Assembly: GCF_013340935.1 (NCBI RefSeq)
Contig: NZ_WHOS01000014.1
Coordinates: 83,501-147,500, forward strand
Source: Azospirillum melinis
GTDB taxonomy: Bacteria; Pseudomonadota; Alphaproteobacteria; Azospirillales; Azospirillaceae
Reading direction: 5' to 3'
DNA: 64,000 bases
A program made the position numbers and the translations under genes. Under the pieces are notes generated by a model. It was not told the origin of the DNA. It saw nothing but the letters and a program-made list of their open reading frames with translations, and searched no databases. Positions 26,788-34,472 of this stretch are shown in pieces (the stretch's first letter is position 1; the number at the start of each line of letters is the position of its first letter).

Positions 26788-27946
26788 GGCCGCTCCTTTG
26801 CTTCCCCCCGGCGCGCTTCACCCGCGCGTCCTTTGCCACGGCCTCGTAGGTCACGGAGAAGAGGGCGCTGAGCTGGCCGTTGGTCAAACCGAACCGTTCG
26901 CCGACCGCCCGACGCAGACTCAGGGTCGCGTCACGGTCGAGCTCGCCTATGGTTGGTAACGAAAATTTCCCATTCGCGCAATCGAGAAGCGCACCTGCGA
27001 TTGCGGAGAAGGAAACTTTTGTCCGTTTCAGATGAGCGGTGCGCCGGGCGGCAAGCGCGATCTCTGCGACATCGGAGCCCGACAACCCTTCCGACATGCC
27101 GGCCAAGGCGTTGGCGATGGAGGCCTCCGCAGGGTCGAGGCTTAGGTAATGGGACCACAGGCTGGCGCGCAGTCCCTCCGCCGGCCGGTCGACGGTGAGG
27201 CGGTACGGGAAGCGGCGCCACACCGCCGGATCGAGCAGGTGGCCGTGGTTGCTGGCGGCAATGACGACACAGCGATGGTCGAGGCGGTCGAGCCCTTGCA
27301 GCAGAGTGTTGACGACGCGCTTCAACTCACCGATGTCGCGGGCATCGTCCCGCTGCTTGGCGACGGCGTCGATCTCGTCCAGGAACAGCAGACCCTGTTC
27401 GCGCTGGACGAAGTCGAAGATGCCGCGGATGTTCTTGGCCGTGTCTCCGAGCAGCGAAGACACGATGGTGTCGAGCCGGGCGACATGGAAGGGCAACCCC
27501 AGGCGCGCCGCGATGTGGCCAGCCGTCAGGGTCTTGCCGGTCCCTGGCGGCCCGACCAGCAGCAGATTGGAGCGTGGCGCCAGTCCGGCCCCGGCGAGCT
27601 CATCGGCTGCCTGCGCTTCGGCGATGAACCGCTCCAGCAGCTGGGAGTCCTCGTCGTCCAGGAACAGCGGGCCTGTCGGCCAGGGCAGTTCCTCGACCAG
27701 GGGGGATTTGGTCTTGACGTCGAGGGGCGCCATAGCGTGCGGTGGACGGGTTCCGCCCGCGCCTCGGAACAGCCGCGTGAGCCGCTCCTGCGTCCCGACC
27801 CGCTCCCGTTCGGGGAGGCTGCCGACCAGGGTGGTGCCGAGGCGGCGGACCGCGACGAAGTCGGAATTGAGTGCGGCTTCGATCAACGCCAGGACCGTGT
27901 CGGATGGCCGCGGCTCCTGCATCGGACCAAGTGGCATGAAAGACAT
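26720..27946 (-). CDS. ietA: IetA-like AAA ATPase
   Basis: 408 aa from ATG 27946, which has GGGAGGGG just upstream; an in-frame ATG at 27979 lacks this. A helical N-terminal region (1-95) precedes an AAA core: Walker A GPPGTGKT at 132-139, Walker B LLFLDEIDA, sensor-1 VIAASNH, arginine region FPYRLTVDRP, and a C-terminal lid (NALAGMSEGLSGSDV). Its product would control or feed the adjacent protease. The 3' end overlaps ietS by 68 bases in another frame. The upstream 490 bp are AT-rich and carry an ATAAGTATG motif shared with the nearby ribbon-helix-helix gene, hinting at its regulator. Confidence 0.84.
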   Translation of the reverse strand: MSFMPLGPMQEPRPSDTVLALIEAALNSDFVAVRRLGTTLVGSLPERERVGTQERLTRLFRGAGGTRPPHAMAPLDVKTKSPLVEELPWPTGPLFLDDEDSQLLERFIAEAQAADELAGAGLAPRSNLLLVGPPGTGKTLTAGHIAARLGLPFHVARLDTIVSSLLGDTAKNIRGIFDFVQREQGLLFLDEIDAVAKQRDDARDIGELKRVVNTLLQGLDRLDHRCVVIAASNHGHLLDPAVWRRFPYRLTVDRPAEGLRASLWSHYLSLDPAEASIANALAGMSEGLSGSDVAEIALAARRTAHLKRTKVSFSAIAGALLDCANGKFSLPTIGELDRDATLSLRRAVGERFGLTNGQLSALFSVTYEAVAKDARVKRAGGKQRSGLAQQSGAAADGTPTAGARDRRR

Positions 27947-28435
27947 CGACCCCTCCCAACCCTTTTGATTTCCAGACACAACTTTTTTACTTATGCATGC
28001 AATCTATCTATTGATAAGTATGCGCTCCAAATCACTCTGTCGCAACCGCGTATCAGATACAAAAGTTGCCTTTTTGACCCTGTGAGGATTCCATTCGGAA
28101 TCCGGATGGCGCTGAGGCTGGCCCCTCGAAATCTCTTTCATTGCCAGCAGAGGAAACAGAATTGCTCCTCGTGAGTTCCCCTCCTTCAGGCCCGCTGGGA
28201 TGAGAGTGGGACTGACAGTAAAAATAGAAGGCAAGAAGGAGAGGTGTAAGCAGAATTTAGAAAATACTGGATGCCTCAAGACCATGGCGTTCAGATTGGA
28301 AATGATTCTGACGAGGAGCGCGGTGCCGCCGGTGAACTGACTGGCGGGGATTGTGGCCACGGACGTTCGGTCGTATCGAGAGGAGCGAGGGCGCCGCAGC
28401 CACGGCGGTTGGAAGGGGCAGAGTGCTAGGATCGA
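27947..28435. other. AT-rich regulatory gap upstream of ietA
   Basis: No gene is called. A 118-codon minus-strand frame (28004-28360) looks unlike a protein and is rejected. The first 80 bp hold the probable operator region of ietA. The base composition is clearly lower in GC than neighbouring genes, suggesting foreign origin. Confidence 0.5.
27989..28022. promoter_or_regulatory. Probable operator upstream of ietA
   Basis: ACTTAT (27989) and ATAAGTATG (28014-28022) form an inverted pair about 45-70 bp before the ietA start. The nonamer ATAAGTATG recurs at 28787-28795 in front of the ribbon-helix-helix gene. Binding by that regulator is an inference. Confidence 0.35.
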
Positions 28436-28762
28436 TCAGACCGACGCCAAACTCTCCACAGAAAGAGTGGTTGATGGGCCGGGACCGGTCATGAGCCGAT
28501 CTACCGTCACGGGAAGGCCCAGGCCATGCCCGGCGGCACTGTGTCCTGCCTCGGTGGCTGCCGCCCAGTAGTAGCCGGCGATGAACGCCCGGACTTCGCT
28601 TGTCAGAGTGTGCGGAGACCGCTCTGCGAGCTGGGAGACAAGGGCATTGACCGTCATACCCTCTCGCCGGGCAGCCTCGCGGAGCGCGTCCCACATGACG
28701 GGTTCCAGGCGCATCGAGGTCCGGTGACCATTGACCGTTACATTTTTTGAAACCAGACCCAC
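28436..28762 (-). CDS. Ribbon-helix-helix DNA-binding protein
   Basis: 108 aa from a GTG at 28762 that is preceded by GGAGGGG; longer reading without this start is possible but unsupported. Residues 7-55 (VTVNGHRTSMRLEPVMWDALREAA then EGMTVNALVSQLAE) have the beta-strand plus two-helix pattern of RHH_4-type regulators, with a strand residue set suited to major-groove contact. The C-terminal half (LTSEVRAFIAGYYWAAATE) is also typical of that family. Its own upstream region holds ATAAGTATG and a GGTGACAG tandem repeat, so autoregulation and control of ietAS are plausible. Confidence 0.8.
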   Translation of the reverse strand: MGLVSKNVTVNGHRTSMRLEPVMWDALREAARREGMTVNALVSQLAERSPHTLTSEVRAFIAGYYWAAATEAGHSAAGHGLGLPVTVDRLMTGPGPSTTLSVESLASV

Positions 28763-28786
28763 AATCCCCTCCGAAAAATTGATCTC

Positions 28787-28826
28787 ATAAGTATGTTTTT
28801 CTACTACCGGTGACAGGGGGTGACAG
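28787..28826. promoter_or_regulatory. Candidate operator cluster upstream of the ribbon-helix-helix gene
   Basis: ATAAGTATG at 28787-28795 repeats the ietA upstream motif. GGTGACAG occurs twice on one face of the helix (28809-28816 and 28819-28826, 10-bp spacing), a layout favoured by dimeric regulators. Function inferred. Confidence 0.35.
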
Positions 28827-29186
28827 TGAAGTCCTTCACAGTTCTGGCTGACAGATCCGGTCGCAAGCCGATGCCGCTGCTGATGGACAAGGGGAGAGTG
28901 TTCGGTGCCATCGCTGCGGCAGGCGTGTCCCGATTCGCCTGGTTTTTGCATCTCTGAGGCGACATTGCCATCCGAGGAACGGCATCGATAACCTCGTTGC
29001 GCTAACGAAATGAGCGGCGCCGGTGCCAGCAGGGCGTGCGGAAAGCCTTCTTCCGGAAGCCTCGTTTCGTATCCAAATCGATATGGTGCACCCAGCCATC
29101 GATTTGACGGCTGGCTGACACAATGCAATCGATTGCTTGCGCGTCACCCGCTCGGCCACTCTGATAACCCGAATGAGCTGAGGGAG
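28827..29186. other. Gap between divergent genes, no gene seen
   Basis: About 360 bp with no frame that looks coding. Presumably the promoter region of the large rightward gene. Confidence 0.4.
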
Positions 29187-31088
29187 ATGGGCGTGGCACT
29201 CAATTCAGTCCGTGCTTCCGCCGAGGATATAGATCCTTTCTTCGAGACCTTCCCTGAGGGCGGACCGTGGCGTCTGGTCTGGATCAATGGTCCGCATAGC
29301 AACGCGACTGATCCCTTCGACCCATTGATCGAATGTCTGTTCGTTGGGGTTGGGGTGAATTCCGTGCCTAAGAGGGCCCTAGCAGGAGCGGGATGGTTGC
29401 CGCTGTTGATCATCGGCAGCATCTGGCACGATCGTCAGAAGATTGCCGATGGCGTTGAGGGACTGGAAGACTGCACGCTCGACGTGACCATCGGGTCGGA
29501 TCGGATCGTTGAATTCGGCGGATACGACCTGGTCTCGCCACAGCGCAAGACCGACTACATCCTGCCGCCCCATGTTTACCGGCTCCACAGCAGGGATGTC
29601 CGGCTGGTCGGCGTGCAGGTGGGCAACGACCCCTACGGCCTGATCATCCCGGCTCTTACCCTGGCCCAGTTCTATATCGGAACCTCGACGGCCCTCGCCC
29701 AAGCCTTGTTGAACGGAGCGTTCCAGCGAGACCCGGGAAGTCTGTGCGATCTCACGCGCACCAGGATGGAGATCGTGCCAGCCGATCCGTCGTCCTCGGC
29801 AACCGCTGACGCCCCTCGGCGGGTGCTTCGGATTGCACCCCGAACCGGCTTTGGTCGGGATGATTGCTGCACGCTTGGTCGCTTCTTTGGCTCCGCGGAA
29901 AACTCTGCCGAGCGTCAGGCCTTCTGCTTGCCCTTCCTGGCAGCCATGGCTGCAGCGGCCGGACGGCGGCCAGCCTCGCTGTACGCGACGTTTCCCGTCA
30001 CCGGACGCACGAGGCTGACGGGAGAGGGAAAGCGGTTCAAGGCTACGCTGGCCGACGGTACTTCGACGGAACGGGTCCTTCTGCTCCGTCTCGTCCAATG
30101 TACGGCACCGTTCCCATTCGATGAGCTGATCATCGAGCGGTGCGAGGACGAGTCCGCCGACACTCATGACGAGGGCGGACGTGTGCTGATACACAGCATC
30201 GCAGGCTATGTCGGCCCGAAACGGGTGGTCAATAATCGCAAGCCAAATCGGCACTTGCCGCGAGAAGATCTGAAACTTCCCTCCATTGTCCCCCGTTTCC
30301 CGGCACTCAACGACTTGCCGATCCATGTCGAGACCGTCGAGCGCGTCTCGACCAGCACGCCTGTTGTGCACATCCCGGGCGAGGCACTCGTTCCGGACGA
30401 GGTGTCGACCGGTGTGTTGGGGGCAGACCAGGGAACCGTGCGCCGGGTGAGGCTCATCACCGGGGATGAGCACCCTCCTGCCAACCCGCCGACCGAGCCC
30501 GAGGTCGATTTGTTCTGCGACGTCCTGGGTGCGCTGTCATGCCACCCCTCCGTGGCCGGTCTTGCTGCTCTGGTGTTGCCGCCGGGAGCCGAGCGGCGCC
30601 ATGGCGACTTCACCTTCGGCTGCCTGCCGCCGCACCCCAATGGAGGGCATTGGCACAAGATCACGGACCTGCTGACCCGCATGGTGCTTGCGGCGGAGTT
30701 CTCCGTGTCCGGACGCTGGGCTTGTCTGATGGGCCTCGAACCACGCCCGGAGCGTCCTAAAGACTGGGACGGGATGATGCTGATCGCTCGGCCGGATGGC
30801 AGCCGCTTGTCGGAACAGGACCTGTGCAGCGTCGTCACGGTCGTGCGCGCCCGGCGGGGGCAATGGGGGGAGCGGATGAATGGCCGGAGTGTCGGCGATC
30901 TGCCGCACCATCTGTTGTTCACCAAGTTCAGAACGGAAACCGCCACGGTGGATCAGATCGTGGAGGCGGTTCTGGCAAGGGCTGAGGCGCTGTCGGCTCA
31001 TAGCTCCACAGGCGCCGAACATACGCATCCCGACCCAGCGGCTGATGAAGATCGCAGCGCAAATCGTCGACCGCCAGCATCCAGATGA
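29187..31088 (+). CDS. Large unidentified protein of the Tn7-like region (possibly TnsE-like)
   Basis: 633 aa from ATG 29187; a GTG at 29193 fits the AGGGAG at 29181-29186 better and may be the real start. No classic enzyme motif. The N-terminal third has WRLVWINGP and later YGLIIPALTLAQFYIGTSTALAQALLNG, which loosely recalls the WRIFVWFN and IPQLELARS stretches I know from Tn7 TnsE; the C-terminal third is a compact alpha/beta region. It lies at the distal side of the tnsA-tniA-tniB-tniQ operon, facing it. A role in target choice is possible but speculative; it could equally be cargo. Its last 160 bases overlap an antisense gene. Confidence 0.6.
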   Translation: MGVALNSVRASAEDIDPFFETFPEGGPWRLVWINGPHSNATDPFDPLIECLFVGVGVNSVPKRALAGAGWLPLLIIGSIWHDRQKIADGVEGLEDCTLDVTIGSDRIVEFGGYDLVSPQRKTDYILPPHVYRLHSRDVRLVGVQVGNDPYGLIIPALTLAQFYIGTSTALAQALLNGAFQRDPGSLCDLTRTRMEIVPADPSSSATADAPRRVLRIAPRTGFGRDDCCTLGRFFGSAENSAERQAFCLPFLAAMAAAAGRRPASLYATFPVTGRTRLTGEGKRFKATLADGTSTERVLLLRLVQCTAPFPFDELIIERCEDESADTHDEGGRVLIHSIAGYVGPKRVVNNRKPNRHLPREDLKLPSIVPRFPALNDLPIHVETVERVSTSTPVVHIPGEALVPDEVSTGVLGADQGTVRRVRLITGDEHPPANPPTEPEVDLFCDVLGALSCHPSVAGLAALVLPPGAERRHGDFTFGCLPPHPNGGHWHKITDLLTRMVLAAEFSVSGRWACLMGLEPRPERPKDWDGMMLIARPDGSRLSEQDLCSVVTVVRARRGQWGERMNGRSVGDLPHHLLFTKFRTETATVDQIVEAVLARAEALSAHSSTGAEHTHPDPAADEDRSANRRPPASR

Positions 31089-31593
31089 TCGCGGCATGGG
31101 CGGCCGGCGCAGAGATGCCGAGCCGGCCCGCCCGCGCCATCAGGACGCCGATCGATAACAACGTATGCGGTGGGCATTCGCTGCAGATCGCCCGTTCCAC
31201 CGCGCGGGTCGGGCAGGCGGGGCGGCTGGCGACCAAACGCTCCAGATTGCCACGGAGGACCGGCGACATCGAACGGTCGGTCAGCAGGAAATAGTCTTCC
31301 TTGCGCTGGACGGCGGCTTGCCGCGTGGTTCGCATATTCTCGCCGATCGCTCTCCACTGCCGGCGCAACGACGTCCGCTGCATCGCGTCGATGACAATGG
31401 CGCGCTCTCTCCCGCAGTGCCGGCGCACCAACCGCAGCCGGAGCAGATCGGGAGAGGGCGATGGGCGGCATTCCCAGCGATAGATCCAACGGCGGAAAGC
31501 GAGCGCCAGAGCGAGGTCCGCGGTGAGCGGTCCACCGATGCGGGCCAACGCCGTTGGATCGGGCAAGGTGGTTCCCCAAGGAATAGTCTTCAT
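30928..31593 (-). CDS. Unidentified 221-aa protein coupled to an XRE regulator
   Basis: Arg-rich and helical, with a C-rich SECPPHT segment near residue 137 and a proline-rich tail. No family recognised. Its ATG overlaps the stop of the upstream XRE gene (ATGA), so the two are translationally coupled. Its 3' 160 bases overlap the end of the large gene on the other strand, an unusually long convergent overlap. Coupling to an HTH gene resembles toxin-antitoxin or restriction-controller pairs, but nothing in the sequence proves this. Confidence 0.6.
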   Translation of the reverse strand: MKTIPWGTTLPDPTALARIGGPLTADLALALAFRRWIYRWECRPSPSPDLLRLRLVRRHCGRERAIVIDAMQRTSLRRQWRAIGENMRTTRQAAVQRKEDYFLLTDRSMSPVLRGNLERLVASRPACPTRAVERAICSECPPHTLLSIGVLMARAGRLGISAPAAHAAIIWMLAVDDLRCDLHQPLGRDAYVRRLWSYEPTAPQPLPEPPPRSDPPWRFPF

Positions 31594-31913
31594 TCCGCGT
31601 TCACGAGCCGGATGAGCGATACGGCGATGCGCAAAGCCTCCTCTGTGCGCTGCGGCCTGCGGCCGGCCTCCACGCGCAGTTCCTCCAGCAATGCAGTGCA
31701 GGCGGATGTGTTCACGGAGTGTTGCTGGCTGGAGGAATGACGGAGCGCAGCAAAGCGCTTTATCACCTTTGGGCCCGGGGGTTTCGTATCCTTCTCAAGC
31801 TTGCTGTACCAACTCTGGTGTATTCCCAGAAGAGGGGCCGCCTGCGTTTGTTTGAGGCCCAGCTTGTTCCGCCATGCTTTGAGGTCCTCACCGAACGTCG
31901 TCTGCTCCGTCAT
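31590..31913 (-). CDS. XRE-family transcriptional regulator
   Basis: 107 aa. A Cro/CI-type HTH fills residues 8-60: FGEDLKAWRNKLGLKQTQAAPLLGIHQSWYSKLE. The C-terminal half is a helical tail. Start ATG 31913 has GAGG about 9 nt upstream. Ends in an ATGA overlap with the 221-aa gene, so it is the first gene of a two-gene unit and likely its regulator. Confidence 0.82.
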   Translation of the reverse strand: MTEQTTFGEDLKAWRNKLGLKQTQAAPLLGIHQSWYSKLEKDTKPPGPKVIKRFAALRHSSSQQHSVNTSACTALLEELRVEAGRRPQRTEEALRIAVSLIRLVNAE

Positions 31914-32003
31914 CGACTGCAACCTCGGTATTGAAGAATATTAAGAATATGATTAGAATTCTTCATCTGCAAGGGAAGATGACAGGCCGGTGGAGGGGTG
32001 CCG

Positions 32004-32435
32004 ATGAGCGCGCACACGCAATTCAGCCAGGAGCTCGCCGGCAGGGTGGCTGTCATCCGACAGGAGATCATCGCGGCAACCGGGCAGATCGACCGGCTCC
32101 AGGAGCGGTTGAGTGTGCTGCGGTCGTCGCTGGCCGATGCCGAAGCGGCTGCCCGTGTGCTGACGGTTCCATTGCCGGCCCCTTTGACCGTGGCGGCCAC
32201 GACGGGCCGTGCGGTCGGCAAGGGGGCATTCCAAGCCCAGGTCCTCGCCGCTCTGACCGCGGCCTATCCGAAAAGCCTGAGGGCATCGGACATCGCACGC
32301 GAAGCCCAGGCGCGTCTCGGTCTGGCCGTGCATCCCAAGACCACGGGCATGGTGCTGAACCGCCTCAAGCACGCGGGGCGGGTGGAGCGCGACGGTCGGA
32401 CGTGGCGCTTGGTGCCGGTTCCGGTCCTGCCGTAA
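32004..32435 (+). CDS. Coiled-coil plus winged-helix hypothetical protein
   Basis: 143 aa from ATG 32004 with TGGAGGGG five bases upstream. Residues 5-50 form a heptad-patterned coiled coil (ELAGRVAVIRQEIIAATGQI). Residues 75-135 look like a winged helix (FQAQVLAALTAAYP ... LRASDIAREAQ ... TTGMVLNRLKHAGRVERDGRTWRL). Probably DNA-binding. Its 3' end overlaps tniQ by 71 bases on the opposite strand. Confidence 0.6.
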   Translation: MSAHTQFSQELAGRVAVIRQEIIAATGQIDRLQERLSVLRSSLADAEAAARVLTVPLPAPLTVAATTGRAVGKGAFQAQVLAALTAAYPKSLRASDIAREAQARLGLAVHPKTTGMVLNRLKHAGRVERDGRTWRLVPVPVLP

Positions 32436-33558
32436 CGCTCGATGCGTCAGGTCTGTGCAGGCGGGCGCGAACGGCGCCCGATCCGGTTAGCTTGCTCAGC
32501 GCGCGCGTCGTAACGGGTTTGCCGCTGCGGTGAAGATGGGCGGCCGCCGCCACGGCCTCCGCGCGCGAGGGGCGGTACGGCGCGTTGTGAAGCAGGCGGC
32601 GCACCGGATCGGCAAAGGCGAAGGGGGCATCAGGGAAGTGGAGCATCAGCTCTCCCTGCCAAGCCCCGGCTTCGGCACAGGCGCCGATAAAGCGGTAGGG
32701 CCACCCCGGCAGGAGGCGCGCGGCCAGGTCGAGAAGCCGGGCCCGGTCGGCTGGGGAGAGCATTTCAAGCTTGGTCATGCCGACCGGCGGCACTGGCGGC
32801 GTGGCATCGCCGCCCCACAGGCGGCTGACGGTCGTCCGCAACCGCTCTCCGTACCGCGGTCCTGCGAGCAAGCGCAGCACATAGTGCAGCAGGTCGAAAT
32901 ACCGGGTGGAATAAAGATTGTATTCTCCCAGTTGGGCCCATCCGCGAGTGAGGATGGACTCATGGCGCCGGTGGAGGGCAATGGCTTCCCAGGGGGCTGC
33001 GGCAGAGGGGGTGAGCGACAGATCGCCCTGGCAGGCGTGACACTGTCCAGGATGGTCCGCCCGGATAACCGTGACCGGCGCTTCGCAATGGCCGCAGCGC
33101 TCTGCCAGCACGCAGCCATGGCGCGGGCAGACCGCCGACAGCGCCAGTCGCCAGGACCGCCTCATCCAGGCCGGGCCCTCGGCCAGACAGGCGGGACAGA
33201 ACTGCTGTCCCGGCCAGTGCCAGATGCCGCCGGCGATCCGGGTGCGGGTTATCCATTTCGTACCGCCATGTCGTCCATCGGCCGGGGCGTGCGCCTCGAA
33301 CAGAAAGCCGCTGAAGCTGCCGAGCGTGGTGCTCCAGGCCCGCTCCAGGTCCGTGAGGGTCCCTGCCGCCATGCGCTCGACCACGTGGCGGGGACCGACA
33401 TGGTCGATGTCGCGGGCCGCGACTCGGGCCTCCGGCCACACTGCGCGGATGAAATGCCCCGGGGTCAGGCCGTTCGCCACGGCGGTGCGCGCGATCCAGG
33501 ACGACAGCAGCTCATCCGGCAGTGGCTTCGGTCGACAGGGCCACGGCCGGAGCGTCAT
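32365..33558 (-). CDS. tniQ: TniQ family protein (TnsD-like target selector)
   Basis: 397 aa. The N-terminus PDELLSSWIARTAVANG is the TniQ signature; zinc-binding pairs follow in FCPACLAEG, CPRHGCVLAERCGHCEAPV and QCHACQGDL. The C-terminal half is helical with a possible HTH. TniQ/TnsD proteins recruit the TnsC-type ATPase to DNA targets. Its ATG overlaps the tniB stop (33555-33558). It is the only TniQ seen here, so it is the prime candidate for directing insertion, perhaps into comM. Confidence 0.9.
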   Translation of the reverse strand: MTLRPWPCRPKPLPDELLSSWIARTAVANGLTPGHFIRAVWPEARVAARDIDHVGPRHVVERMAAGTLTDLERAWSTTLGSFSGFLFEAHAPADGRHGGTKWITRTRIAGGIWHWPGQQFCPACLAEGPAWMRRSWRLALSAVCPRHGCVLAERCGHCEAPVTVIRADHPGQCHACQGDLSLTPSAAAPWEAIALHRRHESILTRGWAQLGEYNLYSTRYFDLLHYVLRLLAGPRYGERLRTTVSRLWGGDATPPVPPVGMTKLEMLSPADRARLLDLAARLLPGWPYRFIGACAEAGAWQGELMLHFPDAPFAFADPVRRLLHNAPYRPSRAEAVAAAAHLHRSGKPVTTRALSKLTGSGAVRARLHRPDASSVTAGPEPAPSATSDRRAPPAPRA

Positions 33559-34472
33559 GGCAGTGCCGGCACGTCGTCGATCATCACCTTGCGGTGCGAG
33601 GGGGACTGGTAGCGGATGCGCGACAGCGTCTTCAGCGTGATCCGCTCCTCACCCGTCTCGATCGCCAGCACCGCGGCTCGGCTGACGATCTTGAAGAACT
33701 CGCCGATGACACCTTCGCCACGGCTCAGGATGTCGCGGGCGATCGCGTCGTCATCGCCCAGATAGGAGGGGGCCCGCAGCGGCATCAGTGCCTCGAATGA
33801 GGCCAGCAGTTCCCGAAAGGCCTCCCCATCCCGCCAGAGCCGAAGTTGGAACACATCGAAGCGGTTGAGCAGTTGAGGGTCGCTCTGGGTGGTGATCCGG
33901 GCCCCTGGGGTTCCGGCGAAGACGAGGCTGATGCGCAAGGCCGGCTCGTTTCCCAGGGCGCGGAAGAAGGCGAGGATGGCATCGCGCTCCTGCGGACCGG
34001 ACAAGGCCAGGTTATGAAGCTCGTCGACCAGCAGAACCCGGGTGCCGACCTTCTCCAGGTTGGTAACCACCGCCCGCCTCAGCTCCGTCCGCCGGGCGCT
34101 CGGTGCATAAGGGCAGCCCAACCGGTCGAGGATCGTCTGGTAGACGATGATCAGGGTTGGGTGCTCGGGCAGGCAGATCATCAAAACGGGAATCAGCGAC
34201 TTGTCCTGGTCGGGGCGGTGCAGGGGAGGGTGATCGGTCTCGAAACGCTCCAGCAACGTTGACTTGCCATTGTTGGTCGGCGCTTCGATCAGGATGTTCT
34301 CGGGGCGCTGCTGGCGCGGGATGTCCAGCAGCGTCCGCATCGCTGCGTAGGGATCCCGAATAGAGGCGTAGGGGATCCATCGCTTGGTGCGAACCCGTTC
34401 GATCCGCTCCGCACTCGGCAACTCCAGCAATGGTACGGTGGAGGGATGGAGATGATCGTAGCCGGTCATCAC
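33555..34472 (-). CDS. tniB: TniB/TnsC-like AAA ATPase
   Basis: 305 aa. Walker A EAPTNNGKST at about 63-72, Walker B VLLVDELHNLA, sensor-1 VFAGTP, all typical of TniB-type transposition regulators. It bridges target selector and transposase and gives target immunity in related systems. Joined to tniA and tniQ by 4-base ATGA overlaps. Confidence 0.93.
   Translation of the reverse strand: MMTGYDHLHPSTVPLLELPSAERIERVRTKRWIPYASIRDPYAAMRTLLDIPRQQRPENILIEAPTNNGKSTLLERFETDHPPLHRPDQDKSLIPVLMICLPEHPTLIIVYQTILDRLGCPYAPSARRTELRRAVVTNLEKVGTRVLLVDELHNLALSGPQERDAILAFFRALGNEPALRISLVFAGTPGARITTQSDPQLLNRFDVFQLRLWRDGEAFRELLASFEALMPLRAPSYLGDDDAIARDILSRGEGVIGEFFKIVSRAAVLAIETGEERITLKTLSRIRYQSPSHRKVMIDDVPALP

Noticed and set aside
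28004..28360. 118-codon leftward frame upstream of ietA
   Set aside because: Composition unlike a protein; the region is AT-rich and better explained as regulatory DNA.
28809..28826. GGTGACAG tandem as the start of a CRISPR-like repeat
   Set aside because: Only two units with a 2-bp gap; more like an operator.
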